NCBI RefSeq assembly: GCF_002770595.1
Contig: NZ_CP022986.1
Coordinates: 1,798,001 to 1,862,000, forward strand
From: Chryseobacterium camelliae
GTDB lineage: Bacteria > Bacteroidota > Bacteroidia > Flavobacteriales > Weeksellaceae
Length of the DNA: 64,000 nt
Direction of reading: 5' to 3'
The translations under genes were made by a program, and so were the position numbers. Under the pieces are notes generated by a model. The model saw nothing but the letters and a program-made list of their open reading frames with translations, was not told the DNA's origin and did not search any database. This document shows positions 33,593 to 42,211 of the stretch, piece by piece (position 1 is the first letter of the stretch; each line of letters opens with the position of its first letter).

Positions 33593-35611
33593 ATGAATAT
33601 TTTAACTGAAAAATTTAATACGCCATACCAGTCAGCACCGTTCAGTCAGATTAAAAATGACGATTACCTCCCGGCATTCCGGGAATTGATCCGCAAATCG
33701 GAAGAGGAAATCGATCATATTGTAAGGAATCTCGAAACTTCGTCTTTTGAGAATGTCATTGAAGCCTTAGCCTACTCCGGTGAACAGCTGGACCTGGCCT
33801 CGCATATATTTTTCAACCTCAACTCTGCAGAAACCAGCGACGAACTTCAACAGCTGGCTCAGGAGATCTCTCCCATTTTAACAGAGTATTCTTCCAAAAT
33901 CTCTCAGAATGAAGCTTTATTTGATAAGATCAAGAAAGTATATGAAAACCGGGGAGAATACTCGCTTAATGAAGAACAAGAGATGCTCCTGGAAGAGACG
34001 TATAAAGGTTTTGTAAGAAGCGGAGCACTTCTGAATGAAGAGGATAAAGAAAAACTGAAGAAAATCAATATGGACCTTTCTTTAAAATCCCTTCAGTTCG
34101 GGCAGAATGTACTGGCTTCCACCAATGCCTATTATAAGCATATCACCCGTAAAGAAGATCTGACCGGTATTCCGGAGGCTATCCTGGAACAATATGCCGA
34201 AGAAGCAAAAGAAAGAGGCCTCGAAGGCTGGGTAATTACATTGCAATACCCAAGCTATATCCCCCTGATGACCTACTCCGAGAACCGTGAACTCAGAAAG
34301 GAACTGGCATTGGCGAACGGTAGAAAGTCATTTGACGGAGGTGAGTTTGACAATCAGGGACTTATTAAAGAACTCCTTCAGCTCAAGCAACAGAAGGCAA
34401 AGCTTCTGGGTTATGCCAATTATGCGGAATATGTGCTGGAAGAAAGAATGGCTAAATCTCCGGATTCGGTGCTAAATTTCCTGAATGAACTTTTAACCAA
34501 GGCAAAACCGTTTGCCGAAAAGGAAATCGAAGCACTGGAAAGCCTTGCTAAAGCAGATGGAATTGAAGCCCTGCAGAGTTATGACCATGCTTATTACGCT
34601 GAGAAACTCCGCAAGCAAAAGTTTGACCTCAACGATGAGGAATTAAAACCTTACTTTCCGCTGGAACAGGTACAGGAGGCTGTTTTCGGGCTATCGGAAA
34701 AGCTTTTCGGACTGACGTTTAAAGAGCGTACCGATATTCCTAAATACCACGAAGATGTTAAAACATACGAAGTACAGGAAAACGGAACGTATAAAGCATT
34801 GCTGTATGTTGATTACTTCCCGAGAAAAGGGAAAAGGGCCGGAGCCTGGATGACCAGCTATAAAAATCAATACAGGAAAAACGGTGATAATTCAAGGCCA
34901 CATATTTCAATCGTTTGTAACTTTACAAAGCCTACGAAAGATACGCCAAGCCTGCTGACTTTCCAGGAAGTGACCACCTTATTCCATGAGTTCGGCCATG
35001 CGCTGCATGGAATGCTTGCTGACACCCAATATCCAAATTTATCCGGCACGTCTGTAAAATGGGATTTCGTAGAACTTCCTTCGCAGTTCCTGGAAAATTT
35101 CTGTTACGAGCCGGAATTCCTGAAAACATTTGCCCGCCATTACCAGACGGGGGCTGTACTTCCTGATGATAAGATCAGGAAAATAGAACAGTCCAAGAAT
35201 TTCATGGAGGGCTACCAGACTTTGAGACAGATCGGATTCGGAGTCCTGGATATGAATTACCACACCAGGCCTTCAGAACTTGAGCACAAAAGTGTAAAGG
35301 AATTTGAGGATGAACATACAAAAGCCACACAGTTGTATCCATCCAATCCTGAAACAGCAATGAGCCCCAGCTTCTCCCATATCTTCCAGGGTGGTTATTC
35401 CGCCGGGTACTATTCCTATAAATGGGCGGAAGTACTTGATGCTGATGCTTTCCAGTATTTCAAGGAAGACGGGATTTTCAATCCTGAAGTAGCAGCAAAA
35501 TATAAAATCCTGCTTTCTTCCGGCGGCACAAAAGACCCGATGGAACTGTACAAAGCCTTCAGGGGAAGCGAACCCAAAGTGGAAAGCCTCCTGAAAAGGG
35601 CATTCGGATAA
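33593..35611 (+). CDS. M3-family zinc metallopeptidase (peptidyl-dipeptidase Dcp / oligopeptidase A-like)
   Basis: 672 residues, the usual length of Dcp/OpdA. The zinc-binding HEFGH is at residues 465-469 (TLFHEFGHALHGML), with SGTSVKWDFVELPSQFLENF downstream providing the third ligand Glu. The N-terminus (TPYQSAPFSQIKNDDYLPAF) is typical, with no signal peptide, so it acts on peptides in the cytosol. A terminator follows at 35632. Confidence 0.93.
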   Translation: MNILTEKFNTPYQSAPFSQIKNDDYLPAFRELIRKSEEEIDHIVRNLETSSFENVIEALAYSGEQLDLASHIFFNLNSAETSDELQQLAQEISPILTEYSSKISQNEALFDKIKKVYENRGEYSLNEEQEMLLEETYKGFVRSGALLNEEDKEKLKKINMDLSLKSLQFGQNVLASTNAYYKHITRKEDLTGIPEAILEQYAEEAKERGLEGWVITLQYPSYIPLMTYSENRELRKELALANGRKSFDGGEFDNQGLIKELLQLKQQKAKLLGYANYAEYVLEERMAKSPDSVLNFLNELLTKAKPFAEKEIEALESLAKADGIEALQSYDHAYYAEKLRKQKFDLNDEELKPYFPLEQVQEAVFGLSEKLFGLTFKERTDIPKYHEDVKTYEVQENGTYKALLYVDYFPRKGKRAGAWMTSYKNQYRKNGDNSRPHISIVCNFTKPTKDTPSLLTFQEVTTLFHEFGHALHGMLADTQYPNLSGTSVKWDFVELPSQFLENFCYEPEFLKTFARHYQTGAVLPDDKIRKIEQSKNFMEGYQTLRQIGFGVLDMNYHTRPSELEHKSVKEFEDEHTKATQLYPSNPETAMSPSFSHIFQGGYSAGYYSYKWAEVLDADAFQYFKEDGIFNPEVAAKYKILLSSGGTKDPMELYKAFRGSEPKVESLLKRAFG

Positions 35612-35631
35612 CAGATCATCTAAATTCATAC

Positions 35632-35661
35632 AAAAGGACAGCCCGGAGCTGTCTTTTTTTT
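35632..35661 (+). terminator. Terminator after the M3 peptidase gene
   Basis: GACAGC and GCTGTC pair around CCGGA, flanked by AAAA and a run of eight T. Confidence 0.8.
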
Positions 35662-35711
35662 GTAATTTTAGCTCTGATAGAATTAAATCAACTGCCTAAT
35701 ACACATCTCAT

Positions 35712-35912
35712 ATGCTTCTAGCCATCCTTCTACCATTTCTTTCATTCATGATCCGGGGGAAAATCATCACCGGAATCATCTGCATGATCCTTCAGTTCAC
35801 TTTGATCGGATGGCTGCCCGCTGCTATATGGGCCGCTTTATCCCTGCAGAATGCGAGGGCTGAAAAACGGAACGAGAAGCTGATCCGGGCTGTAAGGGAA
35901 AACCGTAAATAA
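35712..35912 (+). CDS. YqaE/Pmp3-like small membrane protein
   Basis: 66 residues with two hydrophobic helices (about 1-13 and 18-44) and a charged C-terminus (ARAEKRNEKLIRAVRENRK). The pattern LLPFLSFMIRGK...GIICMILQFTLIGWLPAAIWA resembles the YqaE/Pmp3 family of small stress-related membrane proteins, with a longer basic tail than usual. It sits alone between the peptidase terminator and a minus-strand gene. Confidence 0.7.
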   Translation: MLLAILLPFLSFMIRGKIITGIICMILQFTLIGWLPAAIWAALSLQNARAEKRNEKLIRAVRENRK

Positions 35913-35989
35913 AATAATTCGACCAATATTCTAATACCCTGATTTTCAGTAAAGATTATACATTTTTACATCAAGTACCGGCAGAACTT

Positions 35990-36751
35990 TCAAACATGGA
36001 AAAATCTCGGATCCGGAAATATAAATCCGTAATCAAGATCCTGCATTAATCTGGAAGAGGATATTATTCTACCTTGAGGCTCCCGGAGTCCATCATAAGC
36101 TCCGTTTTGCTGTGCAGCGATTACCGAAGCCTTTGAAGGATGCTGCGGTGCCACTACATTATACAGTTTCCCTTCTGAATGCTGGCTGATCATTTGTTCA
36201 ACCACGGCAGCTATGTCTGCATAATGAATATGGTTTACCGGCAGTCCGGTATCAGCAATACGGTACCGGCTTAAAAGCCTGTCATCCCCCATCAGTCCGC
36301 CCAGCCTGAGAATATTGGCTTTAGGATAGCGTGCCCGGATCATACCCTCTCCCGGAACCTGTTCCGGCAGGAGATCATCTTCTGTAAATTCCTGCTGAAT
36401 GTCAGGATAGACTCCCGTAGAGCTCATAAAAAAAAGCTGCCCTTTAAAATCGCCGATAAAGGAGGAAAGGTTCCGGAATCTTTTTTCAAGGATTTCGGTA
36501 TCCATTCTTTTTCCTGACAGGGTCACCGTAACGATTAAAACATCCGGATGATCAGCCAGATCCCATGCTGCAGTATTCCGGAATTCACCTTCAGCATCAA
36601 AATCAATCAGCGCAGTTCGATAGCCTTTTGAAGTAAGTCCTTCAATTTTTTCAGGCGATGTGGTAGTACAGTATACAGCGTACTTTCCTGCAAGCTTTTC
36701 AGCAATCCTGGTTCCGAGCCAGCCGCAGCCTATGATTCCAATCGTATTCAT
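35990..36751 (-). CDS. NAD(P)-binding Rossmann-fold protein, atypical extended SDR (YeeZ-like)
   Basis: 253 residues. The N-terminal IGIIGCGWLGTRIAEKL is a nucleotide-binding GxGWxG loop of the kind seen in atypical SDRs such as YeeZ. FMSSTGVYPD contains the Ser and Tyr expected of the SDR active site, though the usual YxxxK spacing is not obvious. ILRLGGLMGDDR and VNHIHYADIAAVV match the epimerase-like core. The substrate is unknown; it is a single gene. Confidence 0.8.
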   Translation of the reverse strand: MNTIGIIGCGWLGTRIAEKLAGKYAVYCTTTSPEKIEGLTSKGYRTALIDFDAEGEFRNTAAWDLADHPDVLIVTVTLSGKRMDTEILEKRFRNLSSFIGDFKGQLFFMSSTGVYPDIQQEFTEDDLLPEQVPGEGMIRARYPKANILRLGGLMGDDRLLSRYRIADTGLPVNHIHYADIAAVVEQMISQHSEGKLYNVVAPQHPSKASVIAAQQNGAYDGLREPQGRIISSSRLMQDLDYGFIFPDPRFFHV

Positions 36752-36866
36752 AATCCAGATTTAATCTGCAAAAATACTTATTTCCAGGCCGGTATCCTAT
36801 TCAAACACTGTTTAAACCAATAGATATGTTGATATACATTGCATATTTCTAAACTAAAACAGTATT

Positions 36867-36962
36867 ATGACGGCAAATATTTGTGCTTCAACCAACGATT
36901 TTTACCAATGTGACATGGAATGCATATTAAAATCCTTTATCTCTTATGAAAAACACATCTAA
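36867..36962 (+). CDS. Possible 31-residue cysteine-containing micro-ORF
   Basis: ATG at 36867 opens a 31-codon frame with three cysteines (ANICASTND, QCDMECIL). It lies in the gap between the SDR-like gene and the next plus-strand gene. No ribosome-binding site or clear promoter supports it, so it is a candidate only. Confidence 0.2.
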   Translation: MTANICASTNDFYQCDMECILKSFISYEKHI

Positions 36963-37031
36963 AATAAAGTTTTTTCTTTATCTTAGTTAACGAAACTTAT
37001 TTATCACCAATTCTATAAGCAGAGTCCGATT

Positions 37032-37655
37032 ATGGCAGAACTTTATTTCATCAAGCTTCATCCTGTTATTGCCAGAATCAATTTATATAATGCCATCTGC
37101 CGCAACCCGGAAGACATCCTCCATTTTCTGCCTGAAGATCAGAATGCCTTTTTGGAGGTCCTCAAAAGTAAAGCTAAAGAAAATGTAGAAAACCTGAGTA
37201 ATGAAGAACTTTCATGCATCGTTGCGTGGGCCAAAAAGTTAGCTGATGCAAATCAGGAAGATCTGCAGACAAGACTATTCATCAACGGGATTGATATTTT
37301 TCACCAGATAACCGAACCAAATACAGCGGATCAGTTTGTGGATATTTTCTCGGAATACCAGGAGATTTCCGGTGAACGCTTTGGTACTCACATGAAACCT
37401 GATCAGTTCAGCTATTTCCTGATTTACGGAATTTTATTCACCAGTATGTTTAACCCCCATGCGCTTAATGAAACAGCCCAGTATCTGAAAAAAGAATTCA
37501 GCAAACAGTTTGAAATGGCTGAGAGGCAGTATGCCCTGCACCGGCAAACAGATCACGGAAAGGATTTTTCGGCGCTTCATGCTGATTTTACGGCACTTTA
37601 TGATCTTACCCGGTTTTCTAAGGACCATATTACACTTCTGCGGTACTCTTCCTGA
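37032..37655 (+). CDS. Hypothetical cytoplasmic protein
   Basis: 207 residues that I cannot place in a family. It is mostly helical in appearance, without signal peptide or membrane segment, and rich in Phe, Gln and His. Distinct stretches are FYFIKLHPVIARINLYNAI-like opening text (AELYFIKLHPVIARIN), EELSCIVAWAKKLADANQED and the C-terminal HRQTDHGKDFSALHADF. Its stop lies 17 bases from the convergent UPF0104 gene. It appears to be a lone gene. Confidence 0.7.
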   Translation: MAELYFIKLHPVIARINLYNAICRNPEDILHFLPEDQNAFLEVLKSKAKENVENLSNEELSCIVAWAKKLADANQEDLQTRLFINGIDIFHQITEPNTADQFVDIFSEYQEISGERFGTHMKPDQFSYFLIYGILFTSMFNPHALNETAQYLKKEFSKQFEMAERQYALHRQTDHGKDFSALHADFTALYDLTRFSKDHITLLRYSS

Positions 37656-37672
37656 ACATTGAAATCAGGCAC

Positions 37673-38698
37673 TTAGCCTCGGGCTTCTTCGGAAACCCTG
37701 CTGTTTCTTGCCTTCGCCAGCATCGGAATTGAAATAAGGCCCATCACCAGCATAATTGTGATCTGTAGCGGCAATGAGATAAAAGAATAGGTAAGGCCCA
37801 TTTCCCCGCCCCATTCAGCACTTCGACCCATGGCAATGAATAAGGCCATAAAACCGTATTTCATAGCCAGATTAAAGGCACCGATCCCCCCGCTGGCCGG
37901 AACGATCATTCCGAGTGTTCCCACCACAATAATGAAGAATCCGTCTGCGATGGTAAAATCTGAAGTTTCAGGCAAAGCAAAGCATACCAGATAAGCAGCA
38001 AGGTAATAGGAAATCCAGATCCCAACCGTATACAGGATAAATTTTCCTTTTTGCTTTAATCTGAAAATGGAAGTAAGGCCCTGGAAAATCCCGTTGATGA
38101 AATTGATGATTTTGTCCAGAACAGGAACTTTAGCCAGCTTTTTCCGGAAAGCGAAGAACAGCCCGATCCCTGCCGCCAATATAACAATGCCAATGATAAT
38201 TTTATTGGGATCCACCTTAATTCCCGACTGATGGTAGAAAGACAGGATAGCATCATATTTAAAAATAAACGTCAGCCCTAAAAAGCCCAGCATACACATA
38301 AGATCAACCACCCTTTCCAGGATAATGGTTCCGAATGACTGGTCCACAGGAACTTTTTCCACTCCATAAAGGGCCGTTGCCCGTGCTACTTCACCGCTTC
38401 TCGGAATGGTAAGGTTCATCAGGTATCCGAAAGAAATAGACCAGAGAGAATTGGAATTGGAAATTGTATGCCCCATAGGTTCCAGGAGGAGGTTCCAGCG
38501 TATGGCGCGCAGCCAGTAGGCGGCAATCCCGAAACATGCGGCAAACAATACCCAAAGGTAATTCGCTTTGGCAAGGGATTTCTGAATCACTTTAAAATCC
38601 AGCCCTCTAAGTGCAAGCCATAAAAAAAAGCCTGCAAAAGCAAGCGAAATAACTACCGTAAGCACGGACTTTAAAGGTTTTGTAAAGCTTTTCTCCAT
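37673..38698 (-). CDS. UPF0104/LPG-synthase-TM family membrane protein (flippase-like)
   Basis: 341 residues from ATG 38698, which sits four bases past the panD stop; the frame also has an in-frame ATG at 38728, inside panD. It has about eight transmembrane helices and the family block YLMNLTIPRSGEVARA, plus IVPASGGIGAFNLAM near the end. The family (PF03706) includes the flippase half of MprF and proteins linked to lipid or glycolipid export. It follows panD in the same transcript. A second family member is encoded at 53111. Confidence 0.85.
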   Translation of the reverse strand: MEKSFTKPLKSVLTVVISLAFAGFFLWLALRGLDFKVIQKSLAKANYLWVLFAACFGIAAYWLRAIRWNLLLEPMGHTISNSNSLWSISFGYLMNLTIPRSGEVARATALYGVEKVPVDQSFGTIILERVVDLMCMLGFLGLTFIFKYDAILSFYHQSGIKVDPNKIIIGIVILAAGIGLFFAFRKKLAKVPVLDKIINFINGIFQGLTSIFRLKQKGKFILYTVGIWISYYLAAYLVCFALPETSDFTIADGFFIIVVGTLGMIVPASGGIGAFNLAMKYGFMALFIAMGRSAEWGGEMGLTYSFISLPLQITIMLVMGLISIPMLAKARNSRVSEEARG

Positions 38699-38702
38699 GG
38701 AA

Positions 38703-39053
38703 TCAGGTAAGAAGATTGGTTTTTTCATCCGGGAAAACAATTTTTGGCTGGAACGCCTGCGCTTCTTCCGGGGTCATCTGTGCATAAGCAATAATAATAA
38801 TGATATCATCACGCTGCACCTTTCTTGCGGCAGGGCCATTGAGGCAAACTTCCCCTGATTTTCTCTTTCCTTTGATTACGTACGTATCAAACCGCTCTCC
38901 GTTGTTTACATTAACAATATAAACCCTTTCTCCCACTACCAGACCGGCTGCCTCTATCAGCTCTTCGTCTATGGTAATACTTCCTATATAATTAAGGTCC
39001 GAAGCCGTAACTCGTACCCTGTGAATTTTAGACTTGAAAACTTCGATTAACAT
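38703..39053 (-). CDS. panD: Aspartate 1-decarboxylase
   Basis: 116 residues. It makes beta-alanine for pantothenate and CoA synthesis. The self-cleavage site that generates the pyruvoyl group is intact: Gly24-Ser25 in [11 protein letters not shown]. Lys9 (FKSKIHR) and the VTASDLNY segment are also conserved. PanB and PanC are not in the window. It is first of a two-gene unit with the UPF0104 gene. Confidence 0.96.
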   Translation of the reverse strand: MLIEVFKSKIHRVRVTASDLNYIGSITIDEELIEAAGLVVGERVYIVNVNNGERFDTYVIKGKRKSGEVCLNGPAARKVQRDDIIIIIAYAQMTPEEAQAFQPKIVFPDEKTNLLT

Positions 39054-39452
39054 GCTGCAAATTTATTAATAATAATTTACAAAATGTAATTTCGTTTGAA
39101 TTTAAAACTCCCAGATTTACAGCCGCTTAATTTTAGCAAATGTAAATCTTTATGGTTTTGCTTACTTAATTCTCATCAATAAACAATAAACCATCAATAC
39201 TTGATATAAATATTTAGGAATTCATAAAATTAAAAAATTACTTTCAAAATCTCCTAAAGTCAATACAGATAAGCATTTGGCATAATTTTAGCAACGGATA
39301 ACGTAGATTTTACGTAAAATATAAAATTATCATATTTTAACTGATTTTGATGAAATTTAAAAAAATAACATAAATTCCATCCTGAAAATTGCACATATGA
39401 AAAATTGTTTTATATTTGCTTCAACTACGAATTAACATTAATATTAAAAATT
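39054..39452. other. AT-rich intergenic region upstream of hup
   Basis: It contains the hup promoter at its right end (39389-39418). Near 39113-39149 an 8-bp inverted repeat AGATTTAC/GTAAATCT spans 21 bases. Between them I see no open frame; ACGTA repeats about 39303-39317 are the only other structure. Confidence 0.5.
39389..39418 (+). promoter_or_regulatory. Promoter of the HU gene
   Basis: TTG (39389-39391), a 19-base spacer and TATATTTG (39411-39418): a full match to the Bacteroidota housekeeping consensus. The start ATG is 35 bases downstream. Confidence 0.7.
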
Positions 39453-39743
39453 ATGAACAAGTCTGAATTAATCGACGCTATCGCGAAGGATGCCGGAATC
39501 ACTAAGGTGGCTGCCAAAGCAGCTTTGGAATCTTTCATTACTAATGTAACTTCTACTTTAAAGAAAAAAGACGGAAAAGTTTCTTTAGTAGGATTCGGTA
39601 CTTTCTCAGTATCTGAGCGTGCTGCAAGACAAGGAATTAACCCTGCAACTAAAAAGCCGATCAAAATCGCAGCTAAAAAAGTAGCAAAATTCAAAGCGGG
39701 AGCTGATCTTTCACATGCAGTTTCAGGAGCTAAGAAGAAATAA
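39453..39743 (+). CDS. DNA-binding protein HU
   Basis: 96 residues from ATG 39453; the open frame begins earlier at 39405, but that part contains the promoter's -7 box. MNKSELIDAIAKDAGITK is the standard HU opening, and VGFGTFSVSERAARQGINPATKKPIKI includes the DNA-bending beta arms with the Pro. The C-terminus is Lys-rich (SGAKKK). It is an abundant nucleoid protein, in line with its consensus promoter. A terminator follows at 39766. Confidence 0.96.
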   Translation: MNKSELIDAIAKDAGITKVAAKAALESFITNVTSTLKKKDGKVSLVGFGTFSVSERAARQGINPATKKPIKIAAKKVAKFKAGADLSHAVSGAKKK

Positions 39744-39765
39744 CACATGACGTGCCAATACACTG

Positions 39766-39794
39766 AAGGCTGCCTCTTATGAAGCAGCCTTTAT
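39766..39794 (+). terminator. Terminator of the HU gene
   Basis: AAGGCTGC and GCAGCCTT pair around CTCTTATGAA, then TATT. Confidence 0.75.
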
Positions 39795-39813
39795 TGATAC
39801 ATACTGATCAGCA

Positions 39814-40455
39814 TCACGGTGCAAGGCGAGAAATCTTCCAGTCCACCCCTTCTAATGTGTACAGGATCCTGTCATGCAACCGGTTTGGCCTTCCCTGCCA
39901 GAATTCTATTTCATAAGGCCTTGCTATATAGCCTCCCCAGTTTTCAGGTCTTGGAACTTCGGTATTTTCATATTTTTCTTCGAGTTCTTTAAGCTTATAT
40001 TCAAGAAATTCACGATCCGGGATAACCTCGCTCTGCGGAGATACTACAGCTCCCAGCTGGCTACCTTTTGGCCTCGAGTGGAAATAGCCATCACTCAGGT
40101 TGTCTGCAATTTTTTCTAAATGCGCCTTTATGATTACCTGTCTTTCCAGTCCCGGCCAGAAAAAATGCAGGCAGGCTTTATGGTTCTTTTCTATGGATCT
40201 TCCCTTCCGGCTGTTATAGTTGGTATAAAAAATAAAACCTTCATACGTATATGATTTCAGGAGCACCATTCGGGTACGCGGACAACCGTCATCTTCCAGG
40301 GTGGAAACAGCCATCGCATTGGCTTCAGAAATATTCGGATGGGCCCCTGCTTCGGAATACCAGTCCCTGAACTGTTCAATGGGATTATGTTTTACCTCAC
40401 TTTCAATAAGTTGGGACTTATCATAGACTTTTCTCTTATCATGCAGGTTTTCCAT
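39814..40455 (-). CDS. pdxH: Pyridoxamine 5'-phosphate oxidase
   Basis: 213 residues from ATG 40455 (MENLHDKRKVY), matching the family length; the frame extends upstream across the divergent yqgE start and is not coding there. FMN-binding blocks are AVSTLEDDGCPRTRMVLLK, FYTNYNSRKGR and the C-terminal FWQGRPNRLHDRILYTLEG, with WKISRLAP as the normal end. It makes pyridoxal phosphate in the last step of B6 synthesis and salvage. Confidence 0.95.
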   Translation of the reverse strand: MENLHDKRKVYDKSQLIESEVKHNPIEQFRDWYSEAGAHPNISEANAMAVSTLEDDGCPRTRMVLLKSYTYEGFIFYTNYNSRKGRSIEKNHKACLHFFWPGLERQVIIKAHLEKIADNLSDGYFHSRPKGSQLGAVVSPQSEVIPDREFLEYKLKELEEKYENTEVPRPENWGGYIARPYEIEFWQGRPNRLHDRILYTLEGVDWKISRLAP

Positions 40456-40478
40456 AAATATTTTTATTAAATTTGAGT

Positions 40479-41027
40479 ATGAATTACTCATACAAAGGTA
40501 AAATATTAATTTCCACACCTGATATTTCCGGGGATATTTTTTCAAGATCCGTAGTATTGGTCATCGAACACAATGACCAGGGTGCATTTGGCTTAATATT
40601 GAATAAGAAGAACGGCCAGATGAGTGACAGGTTCAAAGAATTTTTCGATTTCAAAATTGAAGTATACGACGGTGGCCCTGTAGAGAATGACAAGGTGCTT
40701 TTCATTGTGAAAGGAAAGAAGGTCACTGAAGTATATACTGAAATCACGCATGAATTTTATCTTACAGAAGATATTGAAAATATCATCAGTGCCGTTTTGA
40801 ACGGTGAACTGAGTATCCATGATGTGAAAATCTTCTCAGGATATTCCGGGTGGTCGCCCATGCAGCTGGATAACGAAATCCAGAAGAAAGTCTGGACTGT
40901 AGTAGACGTCTACAACCTGGATTATACCTTGCCTAATGACCAGACGCTCTGGAAATCCATCATGCAGAACCTGGGCGGAGAATTCCTGCTATGGGCCAAT
41001 TCACCGGAAGATATATCGCTTAATTAA
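40479..41027 (+). CDS. YqgE/AlgH-family protein (UPF0301)
   Basis: 182 residues from ATG 40479 (a TTG at 40473 is also in frame). KGKILISTPDISGDIFSRSVVLVIEHNDQGAFGLILNK is the characteristic N-terminal part, and SGYSGWSPMQLDNEI the second conserved block. The biochemical function of the family is not settled. It is divergent from pdxH with only 23 bases between start codons. Confidence 0.92.
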   Translation: MNYSYKGKILISTPDISGDIFSRSVVLVIEHNDQGAFGLILNKKNGQMSDRFKEFFDFKIEVYDGGPVENDKVLFIVKGKKVTEVYTEITHEFYLTEDIENIISAVLNGELSIHDVKIFSGYSGWSPMQLDNEIQKKVWTVVDVYNLDYTLPNDQTLWKSIMQNLGGEFLLWANSPEDISLN

Positions 41028-41129
41028 CCGTCAGTTTTTCATGGCGTTATATTAACATAACTTTAAGAGTATATTACACAATTATTACCCAGGAAATACC
41101 GTTATTTGTTTAACTAAAATTTCAACATT

Positions 41130-41222
41130 ATGAAAGGATTGATAAAACTTATCCTCAAGCGTTTCCAATATTCCTCTTTAGAGCTTAAACCTGTTGTTAT
41201 AAAGACTAATATTAGAAAATAA
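41130..41222 (+). CDS. Candidate 30-residue cationic peptide
   Basis: An ATG-initiated frame of 30 codons encodes a strongly basic peptide (opening MKGLIKLILKRFQYSS, ending KTNIRK) with an amphipathic, hydrophobic first half. A CTGCAGGA/TCCTGCAG hairpin begins four bases after the stop, which is what a short independent gene would look like. It is too small to identify. Small membrane-active peptides and short regulatory peptides are both possible. Confidence 0.4.
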   Translation: MKGLIKLILKRFQYSSLELKPVVIKTNIRK

Positions 41223-41225
41223 AAA

Positions 41226-41248
41226 CTGCAGGATACACTTTCCTGCAG
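41226..41248 (+). terminator. Hairpin after the 30-residue ORF
   Basis: CTGCAGGA and TCCTGCAG pair perfectly around TACACTT. The downstream side is GTATTATCAT, not a T-run. Confidence 0.5.
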
Positions 41249-41274
41249 GTATTATCATATTTCTGATGTATCAG

Positions 41275-41324
41275 AATAAAACCCGGTAAAGGACAATCTT
41301 AAAATTTTGTTGTTTACCGGGTTT
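41275..41324 (-). terminator. Terminator of the class IV aminotransferase-like gene
   Basis: AAACCCGGTAAA and TTTACCGGGTTT pair perfectly over a 22-base loop; on the minus strand TTTTATTC follows. Confidence 0.75.
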
Positions 41325-41331
41325 GCCAATT

Positions 41332-42138
41332 TTAGAATTGCTGCTTCCAGCGTTCTATCATTTCCGTAAAACGGATATTACCAAACGTTTTATTTCTAAT
41401 TTTCCCTACCGGGAATATTCCTTTTTCATCAGATACCAGCAGGATCTCTTCTGCCTTCTGGGACTCAAATGCAATGATTTCATGTTCCTGGATATCGGCC
41501 ATGTTATTCTTGTGTAAAAACGTGACCAGGTTTTCAAGCAGAGGAGAGATATACGCGCCTTCTGAATGTTTAGGTATCTTTATCGTGTCACCTTCGAGGA
41601 ACAGCAGGTTTCCTGAAGTGGTACGTGCAATCCTTTTATTCGGGTTGAGCAAAATAACGTCATCCAGGTCATTTTCCTGAGCGTAAATTTCCCCGTAAAT
41701 GTTTTCCGGGCAATGTACCCTGATATTGCTTAATAAATTGTTATTAACATTGATTTCTTTAATCAGGTCCAGCTCCAGCAGCCTGGGCTGGATGGCAATA
41801 ACATCTTTCTCTTCCGCTTCATAAAAATAAGACACCGATGATGCGGCCAGCATTCCTTCATCCTGATTCCTGAACACCTGGAAATGAATAATCCCGTTAA
41901 GAATGCCTTTTCCTTCTATCACTTCACTGCGGAAAAGATGCTGGAAAAATTCCAGGGTATACGTAAGGGGAATGTTCATCCGCATTTTTCTCATGGAAGC
42001 CATCAGGAAGAAATAACACTCTTCATCCATAATGAGCTGAGCATTGCTGATGAAAAATGAAACCTTAACAGAATCTCCCATCATAAAAGCCCTGTTCCTG
42101 ACCTGTAATTCACCTGATGTAAAATATTGATTTTCCAA
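41332..42138 (-). CDS. Class IV aminotransferase-fold protein, catalytic lysine apparently missing
   Basis: 268 residues of the IlvE/PabC fold. The family is recognised from the N-terminal RNRAFMMGDSVKVSFFI, the inter-domain region and DDVILLNPNKRIARTTSGNLLFLEGDTI. In active members the PLP-binding lysine precedes LNYLNNIL-like text; here that segment reads INVNNNLLSNIRV, which places valine at the lysine position. The conserved glutamate before GN-F is also replaced (ARTTSGNLLF). It therefore may not bind PLP as a Schiff base. Homologues with this annotation are common in the phylum, so this could be a conserved pseudo-enzyme branch. The alignment is by eye. Confidence 0.7.
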   Translation of the reverse strand: MENQYFTSGELQVRNRAFMMGDSVKVSFFISNAQLIMDEECYFFLMASMRKMRMNIPLTYTLEFFQHLFRSEVIEGKGILNGIIHFQVFRNQDEGMLAASSVSYFYEAEEKDVIAIQPRLLELDLIKEINVNNNLLSNIRVHCPENIYGEIYAQENDLDDVILLNPNKRIARTTSGNLLFLEGDTIKIPKHSEGAYISPLLENLVTFLHKNNMADIQEHEIIAFESQKAEEILLVSDEKGIFPVGKIRNKTFGNIRFTEMIERWKQQF

Positions 42139-42211
42139 TTTTGCTGATTTATTGATAAAAAAATAATGAACGATAAATCGTTCATCAGTAATCAGAGCGC
42201 ATTAAAGCCTC

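Larger units (their letters stand above)
41028..41331. other. Gap holding a micro-ORF and two hairpins
   Basis: Between yqgE and the minus-strand class IV aminotransferase-like gene. It contains a 30-codon ORF (41130-41222), a hairpin right after it and the terminator of the minus-strand gene, all listed separately. Confidence 0.6.

Noticed and set aside
38699..38740. Longer N-terminus of the UPF0104 protein overlapping panD
   Set aside because: It would overlap panD by 38 bases; ATG 38698 just past the panD stop is more economical, though ATG 38728 is not excluded.
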